A stretch of DNA of 64,000 nucleotides from Neurospora tetraspora. Taxonomy: Eukaryota; Ascomycota; Sordariomycetes; Sordariales; Sordariaceae. Numbering within the stretch: the first letter of the stretch is position 1; each line of letters starts with the position of its first letter. The position numbers and the translations under genes were made by a program. Positions 1 to 12,986 of the stretch are shown one piece after another. Under the pieces are notes generated by a model. It saw nothing but the letters and a program-made list of their open reading frames with translations, did no database searches and was not told where the DNA came from. The DNA lies in the NCBI RefSeq assembly GCF_033439725.1, contig NW_026944387.1:620001-684000 (forward strand), in the 5' to 3' direction.

Positions 1-204
1 TTTGATCTTTCCCAGCGCCTCAACGCTTACCAAGTGGCTTCGGCTCTTCGCCCGAATTTTCAAAGAACCGTCCCGTCCCATCTTTCTCGAGTCTGGCGTG
101 AGCAATGGCGCAAGAGTGACCAACAAAACGGCGCAGCAAGCATCCAACAGCCGCCGGCTATTGATCTGGATCCGGTGCTTCAACACCACAAACTTGGGTT
201 ATGA
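1..204 (+). CDS. possible 3' end of a protein gene cut by the window edge
   Basis: Frame 1 is open from the first base to a TGA at 202-204 (67 residues). It begins FDLSQRLNAYQVASALRP and ends VLQHHKLGL. The mix of charged, aromatic and aliphatic residues looks more like real protein than the other two frames do, so this may be the last exon of a gene entering from the left. No domain is recognisable, and chance openness over 200 bases cannot be excluded. A longer upstream sequence or a transcript would decide it. Confidence 0.35.
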   Translation, partial: FDLSQRLNAYQVASALRPNFQRTVPSHLSRVWREQWRKSDQQNGAASIQQPPAIDLDPVLQHHKLGL

Positions 205-3200
205 CTGATTTCCCGACTTCAACTCCTGACTTGGAGCACTAGGTTCGAATTCAGAGCGCATTGCCCGTTCGGCCTTGCTTCACTTCTCGATTGGTCCTGA
301 CTGTTCGTACAAAGGGCTGACCGGATATTGCTTGTGCAGCCCGAGTATATCTTTAGCATGTCGTGACCCGTCCCAGATCGCTGGCATACGTACGAAGCCT
401 CGCCAATTCGCAGACATCAACCCGTTCATGGACCACTTGACACTCCAGCTATTACGCTAGTGCTCGGCCCGCTACCAGTGTCCTCGTTCTGAACAAGCCC
501 AAGATGGACAAGTGTTACCATCAAGACCTCCAGAGCCGTATTTGGTTATGGAAAAAGGGAAATCGGCCATTCCACAGAGTCTTGATGACTCGCTGTCCGC
601 TCTTGTTTTGCAACTCGACTGCTGGGCGGTGTAGGTTGATACGATACAGTTCGGAAGACTCCCACGCCATCTATCTCGTTCGACATCTCTCAGCCCCCCT
701 GTATTTGGCCGGTCATGTGGACGAGCTTGTCCTCCGTGGCCGCGGACTTGTCTTGAAGCCACCCCGAACAACAACTCCTTCAGCGGCCATGGAAGGCCAA
801 GACACTTCTCTTCTCCCCAGCTTACCCCGCTGCCTCGAGCTGGAATGTCTCTCTTCAATACTCGATAGCGTATTGATATTGATTTCTCTCCTGTCAATGG
901 CGCAGCCCTGTGTTGCGGTTTAATTTGGATTTCATTCACTTGACCTACTCACCGTTGTGGCACGACATTGCATCAACTTGCTTGTGCCACTGATCTGACG
1001 GGCCACTGCCACGAGAGAAAGAGAGGGAGCCAGAGTGCTCAGGATACACGGCCCTCGTTCCCTCACCTCACCCCGTGCCCTCTCGCTTCCATGCGAGTCA
1101 GGCCGGTCTCAAGACAAGAGCCCCATTTTCGCGAGTTTGACTCTTGTGTGATGCCAACTCACACATCAATCCTGCGATGAGACTCAACAGTACCATCCCT
1201 GGCCCTATGTGCCAGACTACTTGGAGACCAGCAATTTGATTCCATGCTTGTACTTCCCCACGAATTCCGGACGTGGGGGCCAGACGCGCCAGTTCATGCT
1301 GGTACTCGGTACGGATGTCGGGTGGCTGCCCCGGATCACGTCAGGCGCATCTACCGTGCAACGCCAAGGGTACTAATACACAGCATGGTACCGGTACCTA
1401 CACTCTGGTTATTCGGGCTTGCTCAAGGATGTAGCACCCTGAGCGAAAAGGCTGATGTAACCCGGGGGAATATGAGTGGGAGCAATCCCACACCAGAATG
1501 CACCAAGCATGGAACCTCCGCATCTCCCGCGAGTATACACATCTCATTTCCTCTCCACGATGGTGTGGCTGCTGTTGTGTAGCCAAATCCTCCTCGACTT
1601 AACTTTGATTACGAAGAATACCCCTTCGATACCCTCCGGATGGTTTGGTACTCTACGTGAAGAATGTCTAGGATCTCCCACCTTTAGCCTCATTGGTGAA
1701 TTACCGATGGGGTAGTGGCCGACAATCTATTTGTACCAGTTATCGGGAATATCTACCCCTGGGCTGATATTGGAATACCTTTATCGCCTCAAGTAAGCTT
1801 TCGGGAGCCAAGCGCTCCGGGGAAGTTGGCAAGTAAACGCCAACCGCCTTGAAAACCCACACGGTCCGTTCCATGGTGGCTCATCTCGTTTCAAGCTACG
1901 AGTTGGGAAATGCCATATGACCTGGGTTTGTAAGACGTTTTCCGTTCTTTCGGCGAGCACGTCTGTGGCACAGCGACGGTCAGAGCGCAAACTCGGTGAG
2001 TAAGACGAGCCATGGTCTTTATGTCTGGGTAGGTAAGTTGACGTTACTCTCCGCGCCCTTCTTTACTCCGTGCAAGTGCCCCGACCAACTGGATTCCTTC
2101 CCTTTCTTTCTTTTTGAGTCTATATTGAGGAATGGAATGATGTGAGCCATCACGGGATGCCTTGGATATGCCTTAGCTGCTGCACTGGCGGATACATACT
2201 TGAAGACGGTACCGCCTACGGTTGCAGAACACCCCCGGATCGCAAGCTGCTTTCCTTCGCTCAAAGTCACTGTCTCGCACCACTGACAGACTGCCATGCC
2301 GTTTCAAATTCTCTCAACTGGATGGTCGAGCTCACCCGACCCATATGACAACGACCCAAACAGGCCCTGCCTCATTGGTGTCCTGTTCAGGAAAGATTGA
2401 GCCGAAAATAATCTTTTGCCCTTCCATGTCCATGGAAACGGCTCAACATCTTGTATTAACTGGATGCCTGCAGCGAAATAGAGCATACCGACCATGATCG
2501 GCGGGATCCCTCGAGCTACTATGCATAGGGGGTTTAACAGGCACATGATCTGGTACCGACAGGCACAAGGTATGCTATAAAGGCGTCCCCCGATTTCTCA
2601 TGTCATGGGTCTTGACGCAGACAGGCCAATATCATGTTACAAAGAGGGACCCAGGGGATGAGGCTCATCAAATTCACATGCCCCGAATCCCTAAATATGC
2701 CATGCCGTCGTACCCTAGCCGTAGCTTAACGGTTACGCATCGCCTTTCCGTCACGCTTAGGCTAAATACCCCGGATAAAAGGAGACGGTTAGCTTTAACG
2801 GTGTCGGTGATTGAGAATGCCCATACCGAACGGCAATCAGGGATGCCGACCAGGACTTGCCTCATGAGTCGTGCCGGGTGCTCGGGCTCCCTCGTCCTCG
2901 AGTCCGGGAAGTATGGATGGGCGTTGCTTTACTGGCTCTACCAGGGAACGGTATGAAAGCCGATTTGTCCAAGACCGAATGGAACATGGAACTGAGATGA
3001 ACCGTGGGTTGATGGACAACGGGACTGTAAACGGAGGGCGCCTAGACTCTGGACAACCCGTCGTCGTCAGGAGGGTCGTAAGGGCGTAATGTTCCGGTAC
3101 TTACGTACTTATGGGCTGCAAGACTCCGTAATAATCATGTGAGGTCTCTTTGAGTCCCCGGCCCCGAATCTACAAGATGAAACCCCATCCGGCGACTAAC

Positions 3201-5722
3201 TCATTACAAAATCAGGGATAAGTGGGGTCTGTCCGGCCCGGTCCGGTCCGGCCCGGCCGGAGGAGAAGGAAGGACCGGAGAATATACACGGTCGGTTACG
3301 GTGGATGAAAACTCACACCCAGAAAGCATGAATGAAGTTTGTTTAGATTTGCAGGGAATAGGTGCGACTCAGCCAGTTCGATATGTAAAGTTTTGATTTG
3401 GAGGCTGTTGAGTACCCCTCGCGTCGAGTCCGTTACCCGGTACCGTTGGGTCACTCCGTGATAGAAACTCGGGGAGGGCATTCTCTGTGACATGCAGACT
3501 GCCGCGAGAGAAAGTGACAAATCATGTTACTTGGCTGAGTATCGGTTTTGGATACGAACTGAGGCGTCCAGTCCAAACTGCCCCTGATGGGTATCAAGGG
3601 AAGGAGGAGCAACAGGCTGGTTGAAAGGATAACAACTTGCTGCTTGACTCTATTCATCTCATTCCTTTCAACGTCCCCCATTTCCCCTTGACTTGATCAA
3701 ACCCACCCTTCTTCGCAATATACTCTCCAACACCTCGCTGCCGTTTCTGTGCAGTATCAGCTTGTCACTACTCTGGACATCAAGATTGAGTTCTACATCA
3801 GTCTCCCTCCATTCCCATCCCCTTTCCACTACAAGTCACGAGATCTCTTCTGAAGCAAGGTGAAATCTGCAAGCCACCTCTCTTACTGGTGGTAGCACCG
3901 GCAATGAGGCGCTAAGCGTCACGACAGCTGTCAAAAAGGAAGCGTGCCTAGTGCTTGTGGTGGTTGTAACGTGAGCCAGAGGGTGTGTAGGTTGCCGTGG
4001 TTGGGTGACATCAACAACACCACCATCGGGATGGGTATGCCTGATACTGACGCTGCTTCGAGATAGATCCCAGATTCGAGTTAGAGACTCGGGACCTGAA
4101 CCCAATGGACGTGTGCCCGCGATGACATCACACTACAAGATCACGAGGTCTTGTGAGATATCGCAGGTCACAACCGGTAAATCGACTGCGCAGAACTACT
4201 GAAGTGGCCGTTGACGGGGGGGTGATAGAAGCGGGTACCGGGCGGGAAATTACCTCTACGAATGCCAGTGCCGGTCATTACCTGTAGGCAGCCGTGCCTT
4301 CCGGATGAGAGGGGATGGGATGGGATGGGAATCATGGGATGGAAAGAACGACCAACAGCCGCCACCCGGGAAGGCGTGGACGTGGACTGCAGGCGAGAAG
4401 GCAGGTAGGTAGCTGCGCTATGAGACCTATGGCTGCCACTGTTCGTCTGTCTGCTGTCAAGCATCCCGTCCACCACGCGCTCAAAACTTGGCACGTTGTG
4501 CGGTGCCTACTTGGTGTACCCCAGCTTCAACAACTCAACTCGATATTCCGTCATTCCAACAAAACAACCCGAGCGAGGCGTCAACGGCGGTGACGAACAC
4601 GAGCCCGCCATCACGAACGAACTCGTCGGGACACAACAACGGGAGGCTGAATCCCCCATTACTGACCCTTTCACACCATCACCATCTCCTTGTATCATGA
4701 CGGAAACGTCATGTTGTGGTCGACCATCTTGTCCAGCATCCCGAGAAACAGGTTGACAGATCTCGCTGTGAAACCGTTTACACCCGCCCATCCGTCCACC
4801 CGTCATGTCGGAAGTCCTCCCCCACGAACCCGACCCGAGCTCTTGCGCGGCTTCAAGCCACTGATACCACCCCATGACTTCCTGAACGGGAAGTGTTCAC
4901 ACCACCATGTGCTTAAGTATCAGTCATTCTCAACCCCAAACTCGGGATAGGAAGTACTTCAGGGAGTTGAGAGGTGAGAGATATTGACAACCTTGATGAG
5001 TTGTCAGGCACGCGAATGCGTAATGTTCCGCTGATGGCAGAACCTCTTTCGATGATCAGGTGGGGGAAAAGACAAGGCAGAATGAAAGGACTTCAAGAAA
5101 GAAAGCAGAAAGAGAAGCAAAGGGCAACATTGGCAAGAGAAGGCAAAAGGGAGGCAACAGATATGCCACAAGAAAGCCTGGCAAGAGATGCATCGAGGTG
5201 AGTAACACGTCAGCTACATATACTGACTGCTGCACATAGATCGATGAGCTTTCCGGTTACAAGGGAGACAAAGGGGATGTTGAGAGGGAAGTGAAGAACG
5301 ATAGTAATGCTCAATGGGAGCCGGAAAGCTCCCTTGCCTACAAGTCTGTCCTGTCACAACCACAGAGGTCAAGGAATTTACTTGACGGAGTGAGGAATGC
5401 ACAGAGCTCAGAGGACATGGCGGTGATCCATGTGAAAACACGGCATAACTGTTCCAAGCTACCTCTAGTATGCGTTGACAGCGAACATAATCAGGTGTCG
5501 TCCTACGGATGCGTGTCCTTGACATGAAGCACTGGAGCAGATTCTAAGTATATGATTAGCTCCAGACGGACGCTTAAGGGCAAGGCTCCAGATCTTATCC
5601 AAACGTCATCAACCTCTTGTTATTCTCAAGTACCAAAGCATCATAACACCGAGACTCCCAACCCTTAACGACCAAAATCAAACGACCATAAACCGAAACA
5701 ACAAAGAAACCACTCCCAAACA
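205..5722. other. gene-poor intergenic region left of nit-6
   Basis: About 5.5 kb with only short overlapping frames on both strands and none with a recognisable domain or typical intron-exon pattern. Base composition is ordinary, neither AT-rich nor RIP-like. It holds small simple-sequence patches: a CCGG/GGTCC-rich run near 3226-3260 and a GGGAT repeat near 4312-4345. The right end is the 3' flank of nit-6. No tRNA or 5S rRNA was recognised by eye. Confidence 0.6.
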
Positions 5723-8700
5723 TTACCATTCCAACCCAGGGCCACCACAACCCCCACCGCCAACAGCCTCAACCATCCTCTTCCCAACCTCCCTCCCAGC
5801 CTCGCTAGCGCCCGGCTTCCTCCCCCTCCTCCCCTTCTTCCCCTCCACCCCCTTCCTCTTATTCATTTCATCCAACTCACTAAACTGCCCCTCACCCGCC
5901 TCCCCCTTCTTCACCATCCATTTCTTCGTCCCCAGCTCCCTATCCAGCTCATCGATAGGCGGCAGCTTGACGTACACCATACCGTCTTCGCGTTCTTCGA
6001 CGTCAAACGTGGCGATGGAGAGTTCGGTGTCATTCTTGCATGACCCCGAGGTGAGCGAGAAGTTTCGCTTGTGGAAGGGGCAGGAGATCCAAGGGCTGGA
6101 AGGGCCGGAGGGGTTGGTGGTGCAGGAGGAGGAGGTGGTGGTTGTCGGCGGGGTTGACGAGGAGGTGGGAGAATGGGGCGGGGAGGTAGAGGGGGATGAA
6201 GAAGAGGGGGTAGTAGGTGGTGAAGGCGGCAGGGTGGTCGATGAACAGGAAGACGGCGATGGATCGGTGCCGACTAGACCGTCCGACAGAGCAAAAGTGC
6301 GCTTGTGAGGACACATCTGCTGAGAGGCGTAGTATTTCCCTTTGATCCGCCAGACAGCAAGTTGTGTGTCGCCGCGCTTGATGCTAGCGCTTATGCCGTT
6401 GGGGAGGTCGTCTGCGCCTTTGAAGTAAGATGCTTCGAGGACTGGTTGCCAGGTGGTTGACGACCATTTGTCTCGCAAGCCCTTGAAGTCTTCCTTGGCT
6501 GAACCGCCTTCGTCTTCGCGGGGCCACATCACCGGTCTTTCTTGTCCGCGGTCGATTTCGACTTCCATGGGCGGTTGGCCCTCGTCGGTGTTCGCGAACT
6601 GCTTGAACCGCTCTTGCAGGGTTGGGTTGTTGATCGCTTCGGCCCACTCGTCGAAATAGCTGTCTACCAACTCTTGCATTTGGGCTTCCAGCGAGGCGCA
6701 GATGCCGAGCCGGTCGTCGAGGATGACTTCCTTCAGATAGTCGATACCGCCGGGAAGGGCTTCGAGCCAGCGAGCGGTCCGTTGGAGCTTGTCGGCGGTG
6801 CGGATGTAGAACATGAGGAAACGGTCGAGGATGGGGATGACATTGGTGGGCGGGACATCCTTGGCAAGGAGGATGGAGTGTTTGGGTGTGGTGCCGCCGT
6901 TGCCACAAATGAGGATGTTGAAACCTTTGTCGGTGGCTATGAGGCCGAAGCTGTTGTCTGGTCAGTACACCATTGAGCGCAGTAAAAACTACAAGGGACG
7001 ACTCACTCCTTATTCCCCGCCTCCGCACACTCCCTCACACACCCGCTCACTCCCCCCTTAAACTTATGCGGCGCCCTCAACCCCTTATACCTCTCCTCCA
7101 ACCTAACCGCCATACCCACACTATCACCCACTCCAAACCGGCACCACGTCGTCCCCACGCAGCTCTTGACCGTCCGCAAACTCTTCGCATACGCATGCCC
7201 GCTCTCCATGCCCGCATCTACCAACTTCTTCCAGATCTTCAACAGATCCTGTTTTCTAGCTCCAAACATATCGATCCTCTGCCCGCCCGTAATCTTGGTG
7301 TAGAGGTTATACTCCCTCGCCACCTCGCCGATGACAATCAATTTCTCGGGCGTAATTTCTCCCGCCGCAACGCGGGGGACCACGCTGAAGGTGCCGTTGC
7401 GCTGGATGTTCCCCATGAACCTATCATTAGTATCCTGCAGCCCGTGATGAGCAGGAGACATGACGTGGTCGTTCCACAGCGAAGCAAAAATGGAGGCGAT
7501 AGCTGGTTTGCAGACTTCACAACCTAGACTCTCTGGGTCAGCGCCGCCGGCTTCGCGCATGACGTCGGGCAGAGTGCGCAGCCGCTTGACGGAGATGATG
7601 TTGTACAAGTCTGCGCGCGAGTACTGCGGGAAATGAGGGCACAGGTTATTCTTCACTTCTGTGCCCAGAGAAGCCATGGTGCGGTTGAAGATGGAGGTCA
7701 CCAGGGGCATGCATCCGCCGCAGCCGGTGCCGGCTTTGGTGCAGGATTTGAGGTCGCCTAGGGATGTGCATGTCCCGGCTTTGAGAGGGGAGACGAGGTC
7801 GGCTTTGATGACGTTGTGGCAGGAGCAGATTTGCGTGTCGTCGGGGAGGTCGTCGTCGTCTCCGTCGTCGCCGGATTTCTTCGCGCCGAGGATGAGTTGT
7901 GAAGGGGGGATATCCAGCTCTTTTTGGGTTTTGACCAGCGGAACGAGACGGACGTAGTCTGATGTGTCGCCTATCATCATCCCTCCCAGAAGGTACTTCC
8001 CGTCCGAAGTGAAGATGTACTTTTTGTAGATGGAGAGGAAGGGGTCTTTGTAGGTGAGTGCCTTCACCTCCGCTTTGCCGCCGCCGGATTTCTTCTTCAA
8101 CTCCCTCCTCAACTTCGGCGGTAACTCCCTCGGTCCATCGCGGTCGGCGAAGAAGTCGCCGAAACTGGCCACTTCCACACCTAGCAACTTGAGCTTGGTG
8201 CTGAGATCCGGCCGTTTGAATACTCGCGGAGTATGCAGATGCGCCTGGGTGAGGTTAAAAGCCAACACATCTGCCATCTCCACGCCCGGGCCAATCAACC
8301 CGAACGTCTGCCCTTGCCAGCTGGCACACTCGCCAATGGCATAAACATCCGGCGCGCTGGTGCGAAGGGAATCATCAACCATTATCCCTCCTCCTCCCCT
8401 TTCAGCACACTCAATTCCCGCTTCTCGTGCCAGTTCGTCCCTGGCTTTGATACCAATAGCGAAGCAAACCGTCGAACAAGCCAAGTACTCTCCATCCTCA
8501 AACCTGATCCCCTTCACCCTTTCATCTTTCCCCCCCTCGTCCCCCTCCTCGCAGTCCACCTCCTTCACCCTCTTCCTAACCAAAACCTCAACCCCCAACC
8601 CCCTAACCCCCTCCAACACCAACCCGCCCGCCTCCCCATCCACCTGCCTCGACAAAACCCACCCGTTCCTCTCGATAACCACCACCCGGTCAAATGCACC

Positions 8701-9499
8701 CAAATCCATCAGAGCTTTGGCTGCTTCCAACCCCAGCAGTCCGCCTCCCACGACCACGCCCGTTGATCCTTTTATGCGGGAGTCTGAAGACCATGTGATG
8801 AGTTGTTGGAGGTCACTGATGGTCCGGTAGACGAAGACTCCCGAGGCGTCGTGGCCTGGTGTGGAAGTGGGCAGGAGGGCGCGGGAGCCGGTGGCGAGGA
8901 TGAGGTGGTCGTATGGGAGGGTGGTGAGGGAGGGGGTGGAGGGGGGTGGGGAGATGGTGAGGGTTTTGGTTAGGGGAGAAAGGGAGGTAACGAGGGTGGA
9001 GAGGTGGTGAGTTAGGGAGGAGGTTTGTAGATGCTGCTTGTACTGCAAAGGGAAAAGGGAGTATGTGTCAGTTACGGCTGAGAGTTGAGTTGAGTTGTGG
9101 AGGGAGTTGGGAAGGAGAATGTAGGTAAGTAAGGTAAAGGAGAAGCGTACCCATTCTAGGGGGTTGAGGTAGAGTTGTTCAACCTCGCGATGACTGAAGA
9201 AGGAAGTCAAGCCGACGCGGTTGTATGCTACATGGGGCTCTTCCCCGATGACGATGATTTCGTATTGTCGTTGTGTGTCGAGTTTGATGAGTTTCTCGCT
9301 GTGTTATCATCATATTATTAGCTTAGTTATGTCTTCCATAACGATTCTGACATGGAAGACAAGAGACAAGTTGAGTGAGAACTTACATAAAAGCAATACC
9401 AACCATCCCCAACCCCACAACCACTATCCTCTTCCGAGGAGTAGTTGTGTCTGGGCTTGGGCTTGGGCTTGCAGCCATATCTGGTGATGTGTCTGCCAT
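5723..9499 (-). CDS. nit-6: assimilatory nitrite reductase [NAD(P)H]
   Basis: Reduces nitrite to ammonium in nitrate assimilation, using FAD, a siroheme/[4Fe-4S] centre and further Fe-S clusters. Exons (minus strand): 9387-9499, 9151-9298, 7007-9042 and 5723-6950, giving 1174 residues, close to the length I recall for N. crassa NIT-6. Visible in order: FAD-binding VVVGLGMVG near the N-terminus; a second dinucleotide motif, [17 protein letters not shown]; a BFD-type [2Fe-2S] cluster (CSC...[11 protein letters not shown]); the siroheme/[4Fe-4S] cysteines SCVGTTWC and CVRECAEAG, the latter split by the last intron; and a C-terminal Rieske-like domain with CPH at 979-981 and CPFH at 1056-1059. 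A Ser/Thr/Pro-rich insert separates the two Rieske halves. The start Met fits [16 protein letters not shown]. Expected control is by NIT2 and NIT4; matching sites lie upstream. Confidence 0.97.
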
Positions 9500-10567
9500 T
9501 TCTGGCTGATGAATCTGGATGATGAACAGGAGGGTATCACAGGGACCTTCAATGGTCAAATAAAGTGTCCATAAACATAAGAGTGTGCAAAGGAATAGCC
9601 TTCAACTAGCTAGCTGATGGACTCACAATGATCCCACCAAAAATGGGAAGCAACGAGAAAGACAGACAAAACGTTCCATTCTTGTTGGAGAGACACTTAG
9701 TTTTATCAACTCTTGTTACCTAGATACCCAACTCAATGACTTACCCTTCATTCATCCTAATCGCCTCCATCAAACTAATTAAAAACACATAAGGATGCGA
9801 AACTAGTCGGTACGATAGGTAGAACGCACTGCAGTACGAACATCTCCGCGAAAAAACATGGAAAACGCCTCTGACGCCAGCCGATAAAACATGCGATAAG
9901 GATGGAAACCTTCGTTCGGTCGCGACGCCACTCACTCATCAGTCAAGTATAGTGGTGTCACTCACCGTCCGCAATCCACCGCCGACACAGAGCTGATGTA
10001 CTGTGCCGGAGAATGACATCTCCACGGCAGCGCGGAGAGTCCAGAGTCCATCTCTCCCGTTGAAACCAAGGAGGCGAAAGGTTGATCTTGATAAGGAGAT
10101 GGTTACAGTAGTGATATCTTATCCGACCAATCAGAGGCCACCAATTGCTGTAAGTCATCAATCGAGCGTTCGGTTGAGGCTCCCGCGGAGATGTGCGCAT
10201 GAGAACGGGAGCACTACGGAAAGATAAGCACGCGGGACGTCTCGCCGCACGTAGGGGAAGGGAACGTGGGGTGATGGATGGAGTGGAACGACGAACTCTG
10301 TTGTTGACGTTTCGCCCGTTCCGCGGACTCGTTCAGATGGCGTTGCTGAAAGCTTGATACCGAATCCCATGTCTCCGGATGGGTACTGCAATTAGTACAA
10401 TCGCGGGATCTCGGGGTCTTTTCACTGGTTGTCGGTCTGGACTTTCCGAATGTTTTCCATTGTCGTAAACTAGAATGTTGAATGATTTGATCCCAAGCCA
10501 AGTCGTGATGTTCATCCCATCACCTCCTATCTTGCCCCCAAGCCACCGCCTTCATCCCTTCCCTGTT
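9500..10567 (-). promoter_or_regulatory. nit-6 promoter region with GATA clusters and a NIT4-type site
   Basis: Gap between the nit-6 start and the end of the upstream ceramidase gene, so it must hold the nit-6 promoter. GATA cores occur as a close pair at 9883-9886 and 9895-9898, and as a cluster around 10090-10123 with both orientations. This is the arrangement favoured by the nitrogen activator NIT2. A perfect TCCGCGGA octamer lies at 10320-10327, about 820 bases upstream of the ATG, and matches the NIT4/NirA consensus. Sites are read from the sequence; function is inferred from what is known of nitrate-pathway genes. Confidence 0.6.
10320..10327. promoter_or_regulatory. putative NIT4 binding site (TCCGCGGA)
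   Basis: Perfect 8-bp palindrome equal to the reported NIT4 consensus. It sits between nit-6 and the 3' end of the ceramidase gene, with GATA cores at 10090-10123 and 9883-9898 nearer to nit-6. An 8-mer is expected about once per 64 kb by chance, so its position is the main argument. Confidence 0.5.
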
Positions 10568-12986
10568 CTAAGTCAACTTGAACTCCCTACTAACCCCCTG
10601 AAACTCCGTAATCTTCCCCGTCACCGCAGCCTTCGCATCCCCAAAATACCTAATCCTATACGTCCCCGTCCCATCGTCTCCCTCTCCATTACTCTCCGTT
10701 CTCGTCTCCCATCTAATCGTCACTTCACTATACCCCAAAATCCCATTCGTCCTCTTCCACTCGTACGTCAAGTTCCAATCCTCATCACTCCGCACTTGTG
10801 TCCACGTCTTTCCATCTGCTCCCAGCTTCTCCACCGCTGCATACGTGCCTTCCAGCCGCAGATTGTTGCGCGGGTTAGCGCCCTGGAAGACGGCGGTGAT
10901 TACGCTGCCGCGCGTGTACGAAGAGGAGGGTTGCGTGATGCATGTACCAAATGGCTTGGAGGGGGGAGCGCCGTCGTAGACTACGCCCGTGATGAAGGAG
11001 AGGGAGTCATCCCTGTTGTCGGGCGGGCTTGGGCCAGGAGGAGGGGAGCTGGTGGAAGATGGGGAGAGGTAAGGGAGCGCGGAGAGGGTAAGGTTGATAT
11101 ATGCGGGCAGTTCGTATTGCCCGAACAGCGTGCTAGCGCCTTCGTAGCGCTGGATGGCGTACTCCTCGGGGGTGGTGACGTAGTGGGAATAGGTGTTGGC
11201 GGGACCGCCGAGCACGACGACGGGTTCGGTGTTGCCGGTTAGCTTTTGGGACTTGGCGGCGGCTTTGACGGCGTCGCGCCAGCGGCGGCCGGACATGGTG
11301 GTGGCTTCGGAGGGGGAGATAATCATGAAGAGTTGGCCGACGCGGAGGGATTGGACGTCAACGATGTTGGGCGTCCAAGGGTAGGGGAGGTCCATCTCGC
11401 CGACATCAAGCAGGACGGGCTTGGGCTTTTGGCAGGCCGTTTGCGAGGCAGATGGAACTCGTAGTACACCGCCCACGACGGACCAGAAAGGGTTGTTGGG
11501 AGCGCCAGAGTCACCCTGGGTGAAGTCAAAGGCACCGGGGCCGTCTGTGGTTCCCGCAGCGAACGAGTGACCCAGCGCAGCAGGGCAGGTCTGGACCTCG
11601 GTGCCATTGTCGAGGTTGAACTTGTAGTAGCGCATATCGTGGAAGTAGTGGAATGACCTCACGGTAGAGCCAACAACTGGGGTCGAGCTTGAATCGAGGG
11701 AAGTCTACGCGTTGTCAGTAAGTGCTTCCCAGTACCTCGACATAGCAAACTTACCCAAACATTCTTAGCACCAGCATACTGCTTCCTCCCAATCTCATAA
11801 CAACTGCTCACACCCTTATCCAACTTCTGGAAAAGCGGTCCCCTTCCACGACAAGCCTGCACCTTGCCATCGGCACAAGTGCTGCTTTCAAAATCACAGG
11901 TAGCACCAGAACCGTCATCGCAAAAGGCACCCAGCGTATTCGGCGTGGTATCACCCACGTTCGCTTGGGAAAAGCCAGCAACGAAACCATCAGCAGCACG
12001 GCTGTCGCCCTTTACGGACTGTTCGAACAGGTAGGCAGCAACTCCCTTGTTGTCGGCGTTCACAAGCGTGTTGTTCTGGTAGACGGACGTGCCGTGGACG
12101 GGGTACCAGGTAAGGACACCGACACTCTTCAGGTCAGAAGCTCTCCGGAACCGGAGTAGGGTCAAGGTCTTGTCGGTGTTGAAGGGGTATTTGGCTCGCT
12201 CGGACTCGGGGTTGGCGAGGTAGGCGGAGGGACTGCGGTTATTGTTACCGTCGTTGATGTCGGTTGTACCGATGTCGAGGTAGCCCTATTCCAGTTAGTC
12301 CTGTCCTGTCCCGGCAAGTATAACCGGGCTGATCGTACCTCCTGAAGAGACTCATGCGCCCTCTTAATCGACAACACAGCACCATCCACAATCGCCTGGT
12401 AACTCTGCTTGCTAAACCCAAACGTCGTGATCTGCGGAAGCAGGTAGTTGAACCAAGCGCCCGGGCCAGAATGAGAGTGTGTCCCGGTAAGCGCAATATT
12501 GGACTGTCCATAGACCGAGTACTCATCTCCCATCCCCTTCAGCGCATCAAGAACACCATTGCGAACAGCCGTGTCTCCGCTCTGCGTATCAAGCACGATA
12601 TAAACAAGGCGGTTCTTGGGGTTCTTGGTCTCGCCAATGATGAAAGCGCGCGAGTACAACCGCTGGCGCAAACCGCTTCCGATCTGGCTGGTGTCCGCAT
12701 ACCCGCCAAAGCCGATCTCGACAACCGGGCCGGTTACATCGGCCTTTCCGACACCGATCAGATACTTGTCGCCGAGTGGAGTGTCCCGCGGTTCGGATTG
12801 GGGGTTTGCGCGTTGGGCATGCTCGATGCGCTGGGCTAGCTTCCGAGCGTGTAACTCGGAGGAGGGGCCGAACTGGGCGATGGCGAGAGCGGCGAGGATG
12901 AAGAAGGAGATAACGGAGACGGCGATGGTTATGAGGCGTCTGGGAGGCGCCATGCCGCCGCGGCGGTGTTGTTGGTAGCAAGGCAT
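10568..12986 (-). CDS. neutral ceramidase
   Basis: Hydrolyses ceramide to sphingosine and fatty acid. Exons: 12339-12986, 11755-12285 and 10568-11704, giving 771 residues, a usual length for the family. An uncleaved-looking hydrophobic segment near residues 18-40 (RLITIAVSVISFFILAALAIAQ) suggests a type II membrane or secreted form. The N-terminal catalytic domain starts at YLIGVGKADVTGPVVEIGFGGYA and carries the zinc-ligand motif GTHSHSGPG. The nucleophile loop reads NVGDTTPN around residue 330, where the family usually has GDVSPN, so Thr stands at the expected Ser position. The C-terminal immunoglobulin-like domain includes TYEWKRT and the closing VSREFKLT. A second in-frame Met 11 residues downstream (MAPPRR) could be the real start. 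It is read in the same direction as nit-6 but about 1 kb away. Confidence 0.93.

Noticed and set aside
241-256. GGTTCGAATTC resembling a tRNA T-loop
   Set aside because: The flanking bases do not form a T stem and no matching D or acceptor arms are present.
472-939. Overlapping frames of 139-155 codons on opposite strands near the left edge
   Set aside because: They overlap fully, lack domains and splice patterns, and their composition is not protein-like; chance openness in GC-rich DNA.
1387-1398. 12-base palindrome GGTACCGGTACC
   Set aside because: About fifteen 12-base palindromes are expected by chance in 64 kb.
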